From: CBDFLD01 sp965249005
GTDB taxonomy: Bacteria > Acidobacteriota > UBA6911
Assembly: GCA_965249005.1 (NCBI GenBank)
Contig: CBDFLD010000019.1
Location: 434,001-498,000, forward strand
Direction of reading: 5' to 3'
DNA length: 64,000 nt
This document shows positions 33,802 to 42,697 of this stretch, piece by piece. The notes beneath the pieces were generated by a model. That model was given only the letters and a program-made list of their open reading frames with translations, was not told the DNA's origin and ran no database searches. The translations under genes were made by a program, and so were the position numbers. Each line of letters opens with the position of its first letter. Within the stretch, counting starts at the first letter, position 1.

Positions 33802-35157
33802 ATGCTGGTCCGGCTGGTGCTAGCGTTTTCATTTCTCGTCCCTGTCCTGGTGGCCGATGGCCGCGTCAAAGCGATCGTGGGTGCCACCCTGATTGATGGC
33901 ACCGGCGGTTTGCCTATCCGGAATTCGGTTATCGTTGTAGAAGGCGACCGGATCAAGCAGGTAGCCTCAAACGGCCGCGAACGGATTCCAAAAGATGCGG
34001 AGATCATCGATGCACACGGGAAGTTTGTCATTCCCGGCCTCGGCGATGCACACAACCACATTGATATGGATGGTTATGAGATGGAGGCGGGCCCGGTCGG
34101 CCCCGTCGACTATAAAGAACGATTGGGCCGGATGCTGCCATGGGGCTTCACGACAATTTTCGATCCAGGAACCCGCGAGATGGACCTGTTCCCGGAGCTC
34201 AAGAGACTGGGAGAGCAGAGCCCCAGGTTCCCACGCTATTTCGGTGTCGGGCGCGGGTTCGCCGCCGAGGGGGGCTATGGTCAGCCCAATGCGTTCCGGC
34301 CAAGAGCATCGGCGCCGGCGCGCGCGATGGTGAGGGAGCTGAAGGCGGCGGGGGTGGACGCGATCAAGATCTACTATAGTGACTTGATCTATGTGACCCG
34401 GTCGCGTCTACCGTTGCTCGAGCCGGAGTTGCTCTCGGCAATCATCGACGAGACCCATAGCAACGGATTGAAGGTCTACGCGCATGCCCCTGTGTTGAAG
34501 TTCGCCAAGGAGGCGCTTCGAGCTGGTCTCGACGGATTCGTGCATGGGATTCTTTCAGAGCCGATCGACGCGGAATTCATCGCTCTGATGAAAAAGAACC
34601 GCGCGCTCTACATTCCGACTTTCGCGGCCTTCGACTCCATTGCCAACCTCCGCGATTGGGTGCGCGAAGCTGAGGCGTTCGATGATCGCCTGAGGATTCC
34701 GAAGAAGGTCTATGAGACGGGTCTCAAACCGCAAACGCAGCGAGCGTGGGAGGCACGGTGGGACAACCTATCGTATATGAAGGAGCGCCTGCCAATCTTG
34801 CGGGAGAATCTGAAAAAGGTTTCCGAAGCGGGCATCCCCGTTGTCTGCGGATCGGATCTGGCCGGAGCGATGATGGGTGTTTCGAGCCAAATGGAGCTCG
34901 TCAAAATGGTGGACGCCGGTCTCACGCCACAGCAAGCCATAGAGGCAGCCACCATCAATGTGGCGCGAATGCTGGGTCGCGACGAAGAACAAGGCACGGT
35001 TGAGGCTGGAAAGCTGGCCGATCTGGTGATTCTGGATGCGGATCCACTCGCGGATATCAGCAACATTCGATACATCCACCGCGTCATCAAGGGCGGGGTG
35101 GTGCACGATCCCATGAAGATGCTCACAGGAGAACAAGCCGCCAATGGCCGAAGATAA
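33802..35157 (+). CDS. Exported amidohydrolase (imidazolonepropionase-like), copy 1
   Basis: This 451-residue metal-dependent amidohydrolase has a hydrophobic N-terminus (LVLAFSFLVPVLVADG) likely to be a Sec signal. Metal ligands are visible in DAHNH, Lys in AIKIYY, His in YAHAP, His in FVHGI and Asp in CGSDLAG; the beta-domain motif is VEAGKLADLVILDADPLADI. It is a clear paralogue of the gene at 38751 and more distantly of 1272. It likely cleaves a cyclic amide or peptide-like bond outside the cytoplasm. Its last 14 bases overlap the MFS gene. Confidence 0.86.
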   Translation: MLVRLVLAFSFLVPVLVADGRVKAIVGATLIDGTGGLPIRNSVIVVEGDRIKQVASNGRERIPKDAEIIDAHGKFVIPGLGDAHNHIDMDGYEMEAGPVGPVDYKERLGRMLPWGFTTIFDPGTREMDLFPELKRLGEQSPRFPRYFGVGRGFAAEGGYGQPNAFRPRASAPARAMVRELKAAGVDAIKIYYSDLIYVTRSRLPLLEPELLSAIIDETHSNGLKVYAHAPVLKFAKEALRAGLDGFVHGILSEPIDAEFIALMKKNRALYIPTFAAFDSIANLRDWVREAEAFDDRLRIPKKVYETGLKPQTQRAWEARWDNLSYMKERLPILRENLKKVSEAGIPVVCGSDLAGAMMGVSSQMELVKMVDAGLTPQQAIEAATINVARMLGRDEEQGTVEAGKLADLVILDADPLADISNIRYIHRVIKGGVVHDPMKMLTGEQAANGRR

Positions 35158-36469
35158 ACGCGGAAAACGGGGCCGGGTGTTTCACGGCTGGTGGATCGTG
35201 ACAGTATCCGCGATCGGCCTGCTGTTCTGCTACATCTCCTCGGTCGGCTTTACCTTCGGTGTGTTCACGAATCCGCTCATCGAAGAGTTCGGCTGGAGTC
35301 GCACGGAAATCTCGCTTGCATTCTCGTTGTCGCTGATCGCAATGTGCCTGGCGATGCCGGTGCTCGGCCCGTTGGTGGATCGCTATGGGCCGAAGAGGGT
35401 GATCATTCCCTCCATTTTTGTCCTGGGCCTATCGTTAGGCTCTTTGTACTTTCTCCCCGACAGCCTTCTATATTTCTACGGTGTATACATCGTAGCCGGG
35501 ATGGCAGGTGGTGGTTCGTCCATGATGCCTTACTCGAAGGCAGTTTCGTACTGGTTCGACAAGCAACGCGGTCTGGCGTTGGCGGTGGCAGCCATGGGAG
35601 CCGGGTTGGGATCACTCATCATGCCGCCCTTTGCACAGGCGTTGATCGATGAGCTGGGTTGGCGCGGCGCCTATCTGATCATTGGGGTCACGGTCTTTGT
35701 CGTCACGATTCCAGTGGTGGGATTGTGGCTCAAGGAAAAGCCTCAAGACATGGGCTTGACGACGGACGGTGAAGCGGTGGTCGGCGGAGAAGAGAAGACT
35801 GGAGAAATACCTGTCGAAAGCTCCGAAACAGTTCCAGGACTGACGGGACGACAAGCGCTGAGGACGAGAGTTTTCTGGCTGCTGAGTGCCGTTTTCTTTC
35901 TCATCTCCTCGAGCGTCATGGCCGGTCTGATTCATCTCGTGCCGATGCTCACGGATCGTGGGTTTTCGGCGCAGAGCGCGGCGATGGCCGCGGCGGTGCT
36001 GGGCGGTGCTTCTCTGATAGGCGGGGTATTCTCCGGTTATTTGTTGGACCGATTCTTCGCTACCTACGTAGTGGCGGGCTTTTGTGGAAGCGCTGCGCTG
36101 GGTTTGTTTTTACTTTGGACGATGACCGCGGGCAGCGTGCCTTTCACGGGTGCATTTCTTATCGGCTTGGGTATGGGAGCGTCCGGAGAGCTGGTCCCGT
36201 ACTTGACGGGACGATATTTCGGTTTGCGTGCCTTCGGAGAGATATATGGCTACGGTCTGATCAGTTTCACACTCGGCGGCGTGGTCGGCCCGGTAGTGAT
36301 GGGAATCGGGTTCGACGTGACGGAATCGTACTCCGTGGTTCTCATGATTTTCGGGTTGGCATCACTCGCAGCCGCGTTCATGGCCACCGGGCTCGGACCC
36401 TATCGAACGTGGTCCGAAAATTCCCTAACTCAGGCAGGAAACGAGGTTCCATACCATGCCAATTCCTGA
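35144..36469 (+). CDS. MFS transporter (monocarboxylate/oxalate-formate antiporter-like)
   Basis: The 441-residue membrane protein has about twelve hydrophobic helices. It begins FHGWWIVTVSAIGLLFCYIS, has the GPLVDRYGPKR loop between helices 2 and 3 (MFS signature), and a central hydrophilic loop at residues 200-240. GWWIV starts of this type occur in the oxalate/formate antiporter and monocarboxylate groups. It is the only transporter in the window, so it is the best candidate for uptake of the pathway substrate or export of an acid product. It overlaps the genes on both sides by 14 bases each, indicating translational coupling. Confidence 0.9.
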   Translation: MAEDKRGKRGRVFHGWWIVTVSAIGLLFCYISSVGFTFGVFTNPLIEEFGWSRTEISLAFSLSLIAMCLAMPVLGPLVDRYGPKRVIIPSIFVLGLSLGSLYFLPDSLLYFYGVYIVAGMAGGGSSMMPYSKAVSYWFDKQRGLALAVAAMGAGLGSLIMPPFAQALIDELGWRGAYLIIGVTVFVVTIPVVGLWLKEKPQDMGLTTDGEAVVGGEEKTGEIPVESSETVPGLTGRQALRTRVFWLLSAVFFLISSSVMAGLIHLVPMLTDRGFSAQSAAMAAAVLGGASLIGGVFSGYLLDRFFATYVVAGFCGSAALGLFLLWTMTAGSVPFTGAFLIGLGMGASGELVPYLTGRYFGLRAFGEIYGYGLISFTLGGVVGPVVMGIGFDVTESYSVVLMIFGLASLAAAFMATGLGPYRTWSENSLTQAGNEVPYHANS

Positions 36470-37271
36470 TGTCAGTGATCGCTCCATTCTCGATCTGGTG
36501 TCGCTGAAAAACCGCAACGCGGTGGTCACCGGCGGCGCTCGGGGCATCGGCTACGCGATATGCAATCGCTTGGCTGAAGCCGGTGCCAACATCATCATCG
36601 GTGATATCAACGCAGACGCGGCAGAAAAGGCGGCGGGACTCCTGGCCAGACACAAGGTGAGTGCCACCGGTGCCTGGCTCGACGTGGCGGATGGCGCCTC
36701 GATCGCTGCCCTTGCGGATCGCGTGGTGCGTGACCTCGGGAGCATTGATATTTGGGTCAACAACGCAGGCGTGGTCCCAAGTTTGACTTTGATGGAGATG
36801 ACCGAACAGGATTGGAACAGAGTCCTCGACATCAACCTGCGCGGTACGTTCCTCGGGGCGCAGGAGGCGGGCCGCCGAATGCTCGACGCCGGTAACGGGG
36901 GCGTAATAATCAACCTTGCATCCCTTGCCGGATTCTCCGCCTATGGGACGGGGTTTGTTCACTACACTTCCTCCAAGCATGGTGTGGTTGGCTTGACCAA
37001 AGCGCTGGCGGTCGAGCTCGGGCCGCATAACATTCGGGTCGTGGCGGTAGCGCCGACGTTGACCCAGACGCCGGGGTTGGAGGAGGGCATGGTGGCCTAT
37101 CGTGAGGCGGGCCTGGGCGACTTGGTCGACCAGATGGCGCAGCGCGAGCCGTTGCGCCGGACCGCCATCCCTGATGATATTGCTCGTGTAGTTTTCTTTC
37201 TCGCTAGTGATCTGGCAATGCTCATGACCGGAAGTACGGTGCTGGTAGATGCCGGAGATCGGGCAGTGTAA
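36456..37271 (+). CDS. Short-chain dehydrogenase/reductase (2)
   Basis: This 271-residue classical SDR has TGGARGIG at residues 25-32, IIGDIN after strand 2 (acidic, NAD-type), NNAG at 102-105, Ser156 and Tyr170-x3-Lys174. It converts an alcohol and a ketone. It begins inside the end of the MFS gene (14-base overlap). It has an N-terminal extension of about 15 residues compared with the SDR at 13414. Confidence 0.92.
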   Translation: MPIPDVSDRSILDLVSLKNRNAVVTGGARGIGYAICNRLAEAGANIIIGDINADAAEKAAGLLARHKVSATGAWLDVADGASIAALADRVVRDLGSIDIWVNNAGVVPSLTLMEMTEQDWNRVLDINLRGTFLGAQEAGRRMLDAGNGGVIINLASLAGFSAYGTGFVHYTSSKHGVVGLTKALAVELGPHNIRVVAVAPTLTQTPGLEEGMVAYREAGLGDLVDQMAQREPLRRTAIPDDIARVVFFLASDLAMLMTGSTVLVDAGDRAV

Positions 37272-37312
37272 ACCAGGCCGGACAACATCTGGCCACAAGC
37301 TTGAGGGGCCGT

Positions 37313-38761
37313 ATGACAAAGGCATCTGCGTCAGCGAAAACTCGTGCAGGTCTGAACCATCCCGTGATTGATTCGGACGGACACATGATCGAATTCGAGG
37401 GCGGAGTTCTCGATTCGTTGCGCGAGGTCGGCGGCAGTAGTTTGGTAGAACGGTTCAATACCTGGACTTCAGAGAGCTTGTTCCGCTGGAACCGGATGTC
37501 GTCGCAGGAGCGCTGGGACAACCGGATGGCGCGCAACGTGTGGTGGGGCGTTCCCACAAAAAACACACTGGATCGAGCGACCGTCACTTTGCCCCGGCTG
37601 CTGTACGACCGGCTGGATGAAATGGGGCTGGATGTGGTGGTGCTCTATCCGACTCTTGGTTTGCCGGTTGCCCACCTGGAAGATGAAGAACTTCGGCGCG
37701 GCGCTTGCCGGGCATTCAACCGATTCTACGCAGAGATATACCGGGAGTACTCCGATCGCATCATTCCAGCTGCGATCGTTCCGATGCACACACCTCAGGA
37801 GGGATTGGAAGAGTTGGATTACGCGGTCCAGGAATGTGGTCACAAGGTGCTGATGCTGCCGAGCTATGTACGGCGGCCCATTGCCGCGGTCGCCAAGCAA
37901 TCTCCGGATGTGGCACGGGCGGCTTTCTGGCTCGATACTCTGGGGTTGGACAGCGCCCACGATTACGATCCGTTCTGGGCCAGATGTCTCGAGTTGAAGG
38001 TGGCGCCGACCTTTCACTCTCTCGGTATCGGTTGGGGGAGCCGAACCTCGGTCTCCAACTTCGTCTACAACCGGATCGGACATTTCGCCGCCGCAGGCGA
38101 GGCGGTATGCAAGTCGCTGTTCTTCGGTGGTGTGACGCGCCGCTTCCCGGCGCTGAAATTCGCCTTCCTCGAATGCGGGGTCGGCTGGGCGTGCAATCTC
38201 TACTCCGATCTCATCTACCACTGGCAAAAGCGCAACTTGAAGGCGCTGGAAAGCACAAAGCCGGCGAATCTGGATCGTGAATTGTTATTGGAGCTGTACG
38301 CGAAGTACGGCGGCAAGATGATGGACGGCAAGATTGAGTGGGTAAGAAACAACCTGGGATTGCTGGAAGTTGATCAGGAAGACCCCACGATGCTCGATGA
38401 ATGGGCGGCGTGTGAGATCGAGCGCGCCGAAGATGTTCGCGACCTTTTCTTGCCGCATTTCTACTTTGGCTGCGAGGCGGACGATCCCATGAGCGCGTGG
38501 GCCTTCAACCAAAAGATCAATCCGTTCCAAGGACGCCTCAATGCGCTGTTCAGCTCGGATATCGGCCATTGGGACGTCTCCGACATGACGGAGGTATTGT
38601 CGGAGGCCCATGAGATGGTCGAAAAAGGGTTCATGAACAAAGGGGATTTCAAGGATTTTGTTTTCGCCAATCCCGTCTCCTTCTATGGCGGTTTGAATCC
38701 CAACTTTTTTGAAGGAACGGTCGTCGAAACAGAAGCTAGGAAGCTTCTGAATGGGACCTAG
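37313..38761 (+). CDS. Amidohydrolase-2 family TIM-barrel hydrolase/decarboxylase (copy 2)
   Basis: This 482-residue paralogue of the gene at 18168 shares long segments: IDSDGHMIEFE, WWGVPTKNTLDRAT, FHSLGIGWGSR, FGCEADDP and LFSSDIGHWDVSD. ATG 37313 follows TTGAGGGG; a TTG at 37301 is less likely. The pair keeps the unusual DxDGH in place of DxHxH, so this is a shared property of the subfamily and not decay. Two copies in one island suggest parallel branches acting on related substrates. Confidence 0.82.
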   Translation: MTKASASAKTRAGLNHPVIDSDGHMIEFEGGVLDSLREVGGSSLVERFNTWTSESLFRWNRMSSQERWDNRMARNVWWGVPTKNTLDRATVTLPRLLYDRLDEMGLDVVVLYPTLGLPVAHLEDEELRRGACRAFNRFYAEIYREYSDRIIPAAIVPMHTPQEGLEELDYAVQECGHKVLMLPSYVRRPIAAVAKQSPDVARAAFWLDTLGLDSAHDYDPFWARCLELKVAPTFHSLGIGWGSRTSVSNFVYNRIGHFAAAGEAVCKSLFFGGVTRRFPALKFAFLECGVGWACNLYSDLIYHWQKRNLKALESTKPANLDRELLLELYAKYGGKMMDGKIEWVRNNLGLLEVDQEDPTMLDEWAACEIERAEDVRDLFLPHFYFGCEADDPMSAWAFNQKINPFQGRLNALFSSDIGHWDVSDMTEVLSEAHEMVEKGFMNKGDFKDFVFANPVSFYGGLNPNFFEGTVVETEARKLLNGT

Positions 38762-40142
38762 CTCGTTGCTAGCCATACGCAAACCCATGCGCAAACAATG
38801 GTTAGGGCTGCTGTTGCTTGCTGCGTTGCCGGCGTGCGCACCCGACGACCCGGATTTTACGGTCATCGTCGGCGGGACCGTCATAGATTGCATCAACGCA
38901 ACTCTTATCGAGGATGCCGTCATCGTCATCAACGACGCGCACATTCGTCAGGTCGGGCCGAGGGCAGAGACGCCCATACCAAGCGGCGCGCGAATAATAG
39001 ACGCGAGCGGTAAGTTCGTCATCCCCGGTTTGGCCGATATGCACAACCACCTTGGGTCTGGCAGTTTCAGGTTTGACGAGACCCCGGATTACGAGCGAAA
39101 TCTCGCCAGGTTGCTGGCCTGGGGCTTTACCACTGTCTTCAATCAAGGTGTCCCCAATCTCGAGATATCCGCGGATCTCAGGCGAGTGGTCGAACATGAA
39201 GCGCATCGATTCCCTCACTATTTCGGTGTAGGCGTTCGCTTTGCGGCCGGAGAAGGGCATGGTTCCTCGTTCGGGGCCTACACGCCGGAAACGCCCGAGC
39301 AAGCCCGTGCGGCAGTACAAGAGCTCAAGACGGCAGGTGTGGATGCCGTGAAGTTCGTTCTCGACGACCTGAGTTATGTCACAACGAAGTTGCGTCCCAA
39401 GCTCCAGCCGGACGTTGTTGCGGCAATCATTGAGGAGGCGCACCGGCATGAGTTGAAAGTCTATGCTCACGCGCCGATTTTGAGCGATGCGAAGGACGTG
39501 CTGCGGGCGGGGGTCGATGGACTGATTCACGGTGTGATCTCTGATCCCGTGGACGAAGAGTTCGTCGCGTTGATGAAGAAGAATCAAGCGCTCTATATCA
39601 CGACGCATGCAATCTTCGAAGCGGCTGCGGACACGAGCGATTGGGCAAGGCGGCAATACGATTTCAACGAGCGAGGATGGGCGTCGCAAGAAGAACTCGA
39701 TTACGGGATGAGCCCGGAGCGGGTCCGACAGTGGGAGTCACGGTTCGATCGGCTCGCGACCATGAAAGCCAAGCTGCCAATCCTACGAGCTAACCTGAAG
39801 ACAATTTCCGATGCCGGCGTGCTGATTGTTCTCGGCTCTGATACCGCCAGCGTCGGGACCGGCTCCGGAGTTTTGCTCGGCCTGGCAAGTCATTTGGAGC
39901 TCGAACTGATGAATGATGCCGGATTGACGCCGGCAGAGGCGTTGCGGGCCGCCACGATCAACGCCGCAAGAATGATCGGACGGGAAAAGGATATGGGATC
40001 GGTAGAACAGGGAAAGCTGGCAGACATGGTGATCCTCGACTCGAATCCTCTGGCCGACATTCGAAACGTTCGATCGATTCATAGGGTCATCAAGGGTGGA
40101 GTGGTTCACGATCCCGACGCCCTGCTGGGGGGACTGGAGTGA
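38751..40142 (+). CDS. Lipoprotein amidohydrolase (imidazolonepropionase-like), copy 2
   Basis: The 463-residue paralogue of the gene at 33802 has DMHNH, Lys in AVKFVLDD, His in YAHAP, His in LIHGV and Asp in GSDTAS, and it ends with VEQGKLADMVILDSNPLADI. Its N-terminus carries a lipoprotein signal (LLLLAALPAC), so it is predicted to be membrane anchored. ATG 38751 has AGGAAG upstream and overlaps the previous stop by 11 bases; ATG 38787 (MRKQW) gives a tidier signal peptide and is the alternative. Confidence 0.84.
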   Translation: MGPSSLLAIRKPMRKQWLGLLLLAALPACAPDDPDFTVIVGGTVIDCINATLIEDAVIVINDAHIRQVGPRAETPIPSGARIIDASGKFVIPGLADMHNHLGSGSFRFDETPDYERNLARLLAWGFTTVFNQGVPNLEISADLRRVVEHEAHRFPHYFGVGVRFAAGEGHGSSFGAYTPETPEQARAAVQELKTAGVDAVKFVLDDLSYVTTKLRPKLQPDVVAAIIEEAHRHELKVYAHAPILSDAKDVLRAGVDGLIHGVISDPVDEEFVALMKKNQALYITTHAIFEAAADTSDWARRQYDFNERGWASQEELDYGMSPERVRQWESRFDRLATMKAKLPILRANLKTISDAGVLIVLGSDTASVGTGSGVLLGLASHLELELMNDAGLTPAEALRAATINAARMIGREKDMGSVEQGKLADMVILDSNPLADIRNVRSIHRVIKGGVVHDPDALLGGLE

Positions 40143-41275
40143 AAATTACCGATGTAAAGTTCCTGAGCATTGAGATCCCGCTGGACCAACCGATCCACCC
40201 GGCCTGGGAGCCATCCGCATCCTACGATTCCTTTCCACTCGCGCTCATCCGGATCCATACCGACGAAGGCATCGTTGGCAACGCGATCGAGCTGACCCCG
40301 GAGCATGTGATGGGAATTACCAGCTCACGACTGGCGAATCTCAAGTCGCTGCTCATCGGGATGAACCCATTCGGTATCGAGAAGGTCATGGCGAAGCTAC
40401 GATATGCAGCCTTCGTCGGGCCGAAGCCGTGGGCCATAGAGATTGCGCTCTGGGATATCATTGGTAAAGCGTGCGGTCAACCCGTCTACAAATTGCTCGG
40501 GGGGGCTCAGGATCGAGTCAAGGCGTACCTGTCGACTCTGCAGATCAAGTCTGCGGAGGAACACGCGGCCGATGCACAGAAGTACTTTGAGCAGGGATTC
40601 AGAGCCATGAAGCTGCGCGCCCATAGGCCGGAGCCCAGACAAGACATCGAAGTAGTGGCAGCGGTCCGGGATGCGGTAGGCTCGGAGATGGACATCATGG
40701 TGGACGCCAACCAGGCGTGGCCGGTGGAACCTCCCTACTGGTCTTTTCGCACCGCGTTGTGGATGGCCAGGGAATTGTCGGCGCTTGACGTAGTGTGGCT
40801 GGAAGAACCACTGCCGAAGGACGATCTCCACGGCTTGGCGGAGCTCGCACAGCAGGCGGATATTCCGATTGCCGGTGGCGAACTCGAGTGGGGAATCCAC
40901 AGGTTCCGACAAATGATGGAGACCCACGCCTACGACATCGTGCAGCCCGATCCGCATTGGTGCGGCGGGATCCTGGAAGCCCGTAAGATTTCGGTTCTGG
41001 CCGAGGCCATGAACAAGCAGTGCATTCTACACACCGGTGGTATCGGGGGCCTGTGGGTAGCGGCCAATCTACAGGTGGCGGGATCGATTCCCAACTATCC
41101 GTACTTCGAGTACATCTTGGAGCCGCCCGTCTGGAACCTCGAAATGAGGGATATCCTGTTGAGTGAGCCCATCATGATCGATGCGGATGGATACATCCAG
41201 ATTCCACAGGGGCCGGGTTTGGGCGTGGAGCTCAACGAGAAAGCGGTAAAAAAATGCACCGTGGGCGAAAGTTGA
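40139..41275 (+). CDS. Enolase-superfamily (mandelate racemase-like) enzyme 2
   Basis: The 378-residue protein has Lys158/Arg160 (AMKLR), metal ligands Asp189 (VDAN), Glu222 (LEEP) and Glu248 (GGE), and an Asp271/His298 dyad (QPDPHW, LHTGG). This is the complete active site of the mandelate racemase subgroup. It starts at GTG 40139 overlapping the previous stop (GTGA), a strong sign of coupled translation. It probably dehydrates or epimerises a hydroxy or sugar acid, and is distinct from the enzyme at 73. Confidence 0.88.
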   Translation: MKITDVKFLSIEIPLDQPIHPAWEPSASYDSFPLALIRIHTDEGIVGNAIELTPEHVMGITSSRLANLKSLLIGMNPFGIEKVMAKLRYAAFVGPKPWAIEIALWDIIGKACGQPVYKLLGGAQDRVKAYLSTLQIKSAEEHAADAQKYFEQGFRAMKLRAHRPEPRQDIEVVAAVRDAVGSEMDIMVDANQAWPVEPPYWSFRTALWMARELSALDVVWLEEPLPKDDLHGLAELAQQADIPIAGGELEWGIHRFRQMMETHAYDIVQPDPHWCGGILEARKISVLAEAMNKQCILHTGGIGGLWVAANLQVAGSIPNYPYFEYILEPPVWNLEMRDILLSEPIMIDADGYIQIPQGPGLGVELNEKAVKKCTVGES

Positions 41276-41284
41276 GACCAAGGC

Positions 41285-42682
41285 ATGTGCGAAATCTCAA
41301 ATAGGACGATCAGCGAAATTGCGCGTTTGATCAAGACCAAGGAGGTCTCGCCGGTTGAAGTAAACCGGGCGATGCTGGATCGGATTGAGCTTCTCGATGG
41401 AAGACTGCACAGTTACCTCACCGTCAGCGCCGAGTTGGCCGTCAGGCAAGCCAAGCGCGCGGAAGCGGAGATCCTGGCGGGAAAGTATCGCGGTCCGATG
41501 CACGGCATTCCATTTGCGGCCAAGGACCTCATCTATACCGAGCATGTGCGCACCACGTGTGCCTCGAAGATTCTCACCGACTGGGTGCCCGACTTTGACG
41601 CAACCGTGATTCGCAAACTTTATGATGCGGGCGCGGTCCTGCTTGGTAAGCTGAGCCTGACCGAGTTCGCCGGAATCGGCTATCATCCGAGCATCCCGAT
41701 GCCGACGAATCCTTGGCACGAAAATCACTGGGCCGGGTCGTCGTCCAGCGGATCGGCGGTTGCCATGGCCGCATCACTCTGCTTTGGTTCTCTTGGCACG
41801 GACACGGGTGGCTCCCTGCGCTTTCCTGCCTCCGCCTGCGGTGTAGTGGGGTTCAAACCAACGTACGGGCGGGTCAGTCGCCACGGGGTGTTTCCATTGG
41901 CGGAATCACTCGATCACGTCGGTCCGATGACCCGTTCTGTGGCGGATGCGGCAGCGATTCTTCAGGTCATCGCCGGATTTGACATCCACGACCCAGTGAC
42001 GCTCAGAGATCCCGTGCCGGATTATCCGTCGATGCTTGATGGGGGCGTGGGCGGATTGCGAGTTGGAATTGATCGAACGTTTTGCGAGGTCGACGTGGAG
42101 TCCGATGTCAGTGCCGCAGTCCTGGAAGCGGCCAAGGTACTCGAGGATTCGGGAGCGGACGTGCAGGATATGAGATTCTCGCGCATTCAGGAAGCCGTCG
42201 ACGCTTGGGGTGTCATCTTCACTTCCGAGTGCGGACTTTCACACGAGACCACATTTGCCGAGCATGCGGATGACTATAGCCCGGCATTTCGCGGTTTTCT
42301 CGAGGCGGCGCCGGCGGTGCGCGGCATCGACTATGCGAGAGCCAATAATGTGCGTCAGTCCATTCGACGGATGGTGGATGACCTGCTGGTCAAGGTAGAT
42401 CTTTTGATTGCTCCAACAATGGCGCTCGCGCCGATGCCGCTGGACGGGCGGCTCGTCGAGCAAGTCGTGGACGCGGAAGTAGGGAACGCGCTGCTGCGCT
42501 GCACGGCGCCGTTCAGTCTGACGGGAAATCCGACGATCTCTCTCCCTTGCGGTTTCACTCCCTCGGGTTTGCCGATTGGGTTGCAGCTCATCGGGAGACA
42601 TGGCGAAGAGAGTACGGTACTGCGTGCGGCGCACACCTACGAACGAGCGTCGGATTGGCACGCGCGGCGCCCCTCGCTCTAA
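41285..42682 (+). CDS. Amidase-signature hydrolase (2)
   Basis: The 465-residue amidase has Lys80 (FAAKD), a serine-rich loop GSSSSGSA (151-158) and nucleophile Ser177 (GTDTGGSLRFPA). This is the canonical GatA-like signature; the length fits the family. Unlike the amidase at 5582 it keeps the standard TDTGGS and has no repeat insertion. No GatB or GatC partner is nearby, so it acts in catabolism. It begins 9 bases after the enolase-superfamily gene. Confidence 0.9.
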   Translation: MCEISNRTISEIARLIKTKEVSPVEVNRAMLDRIELLDGRLHSYLTVSAELAVRQAKRAEAEILAGKYRGPMHGIPFAAKDLIYTEHVRTTCASKILTDWVPDFDATVIRKLYDAGAVLLGKLSLTEFAGIGYHPSIPMPTNPWHENHWAGSSSSGSAVAMAASLCFGSLGTDTGGSLRFPASACGVVGFKPTYGRVSRHGVFPLAESLDHVGPMTRSVADAAAILQVIAGFDIHDPVTLRDPVPDYPSMLDGGVGGLRVGIDRTFCEVDVESDVSAAVLEAAKVLEDSGADVQDMRFSRIQEAVDAWGVIFTSECGLSHETTFAEHADDYSPAFRGFLEAAPAVRGIDYARANNVRQSIRRMVDDLLVKVDLLIAPTMALAPMPLDGRLVEQVVDAEVGNALLRCTAPFSLTGNPTISLPCGFTPSGLPIGLQLIGRHGEESTVLRAAHTYERASDWHARRPSL

Positions 42683-42697
42683 GAGGCAAGGCTGGCG

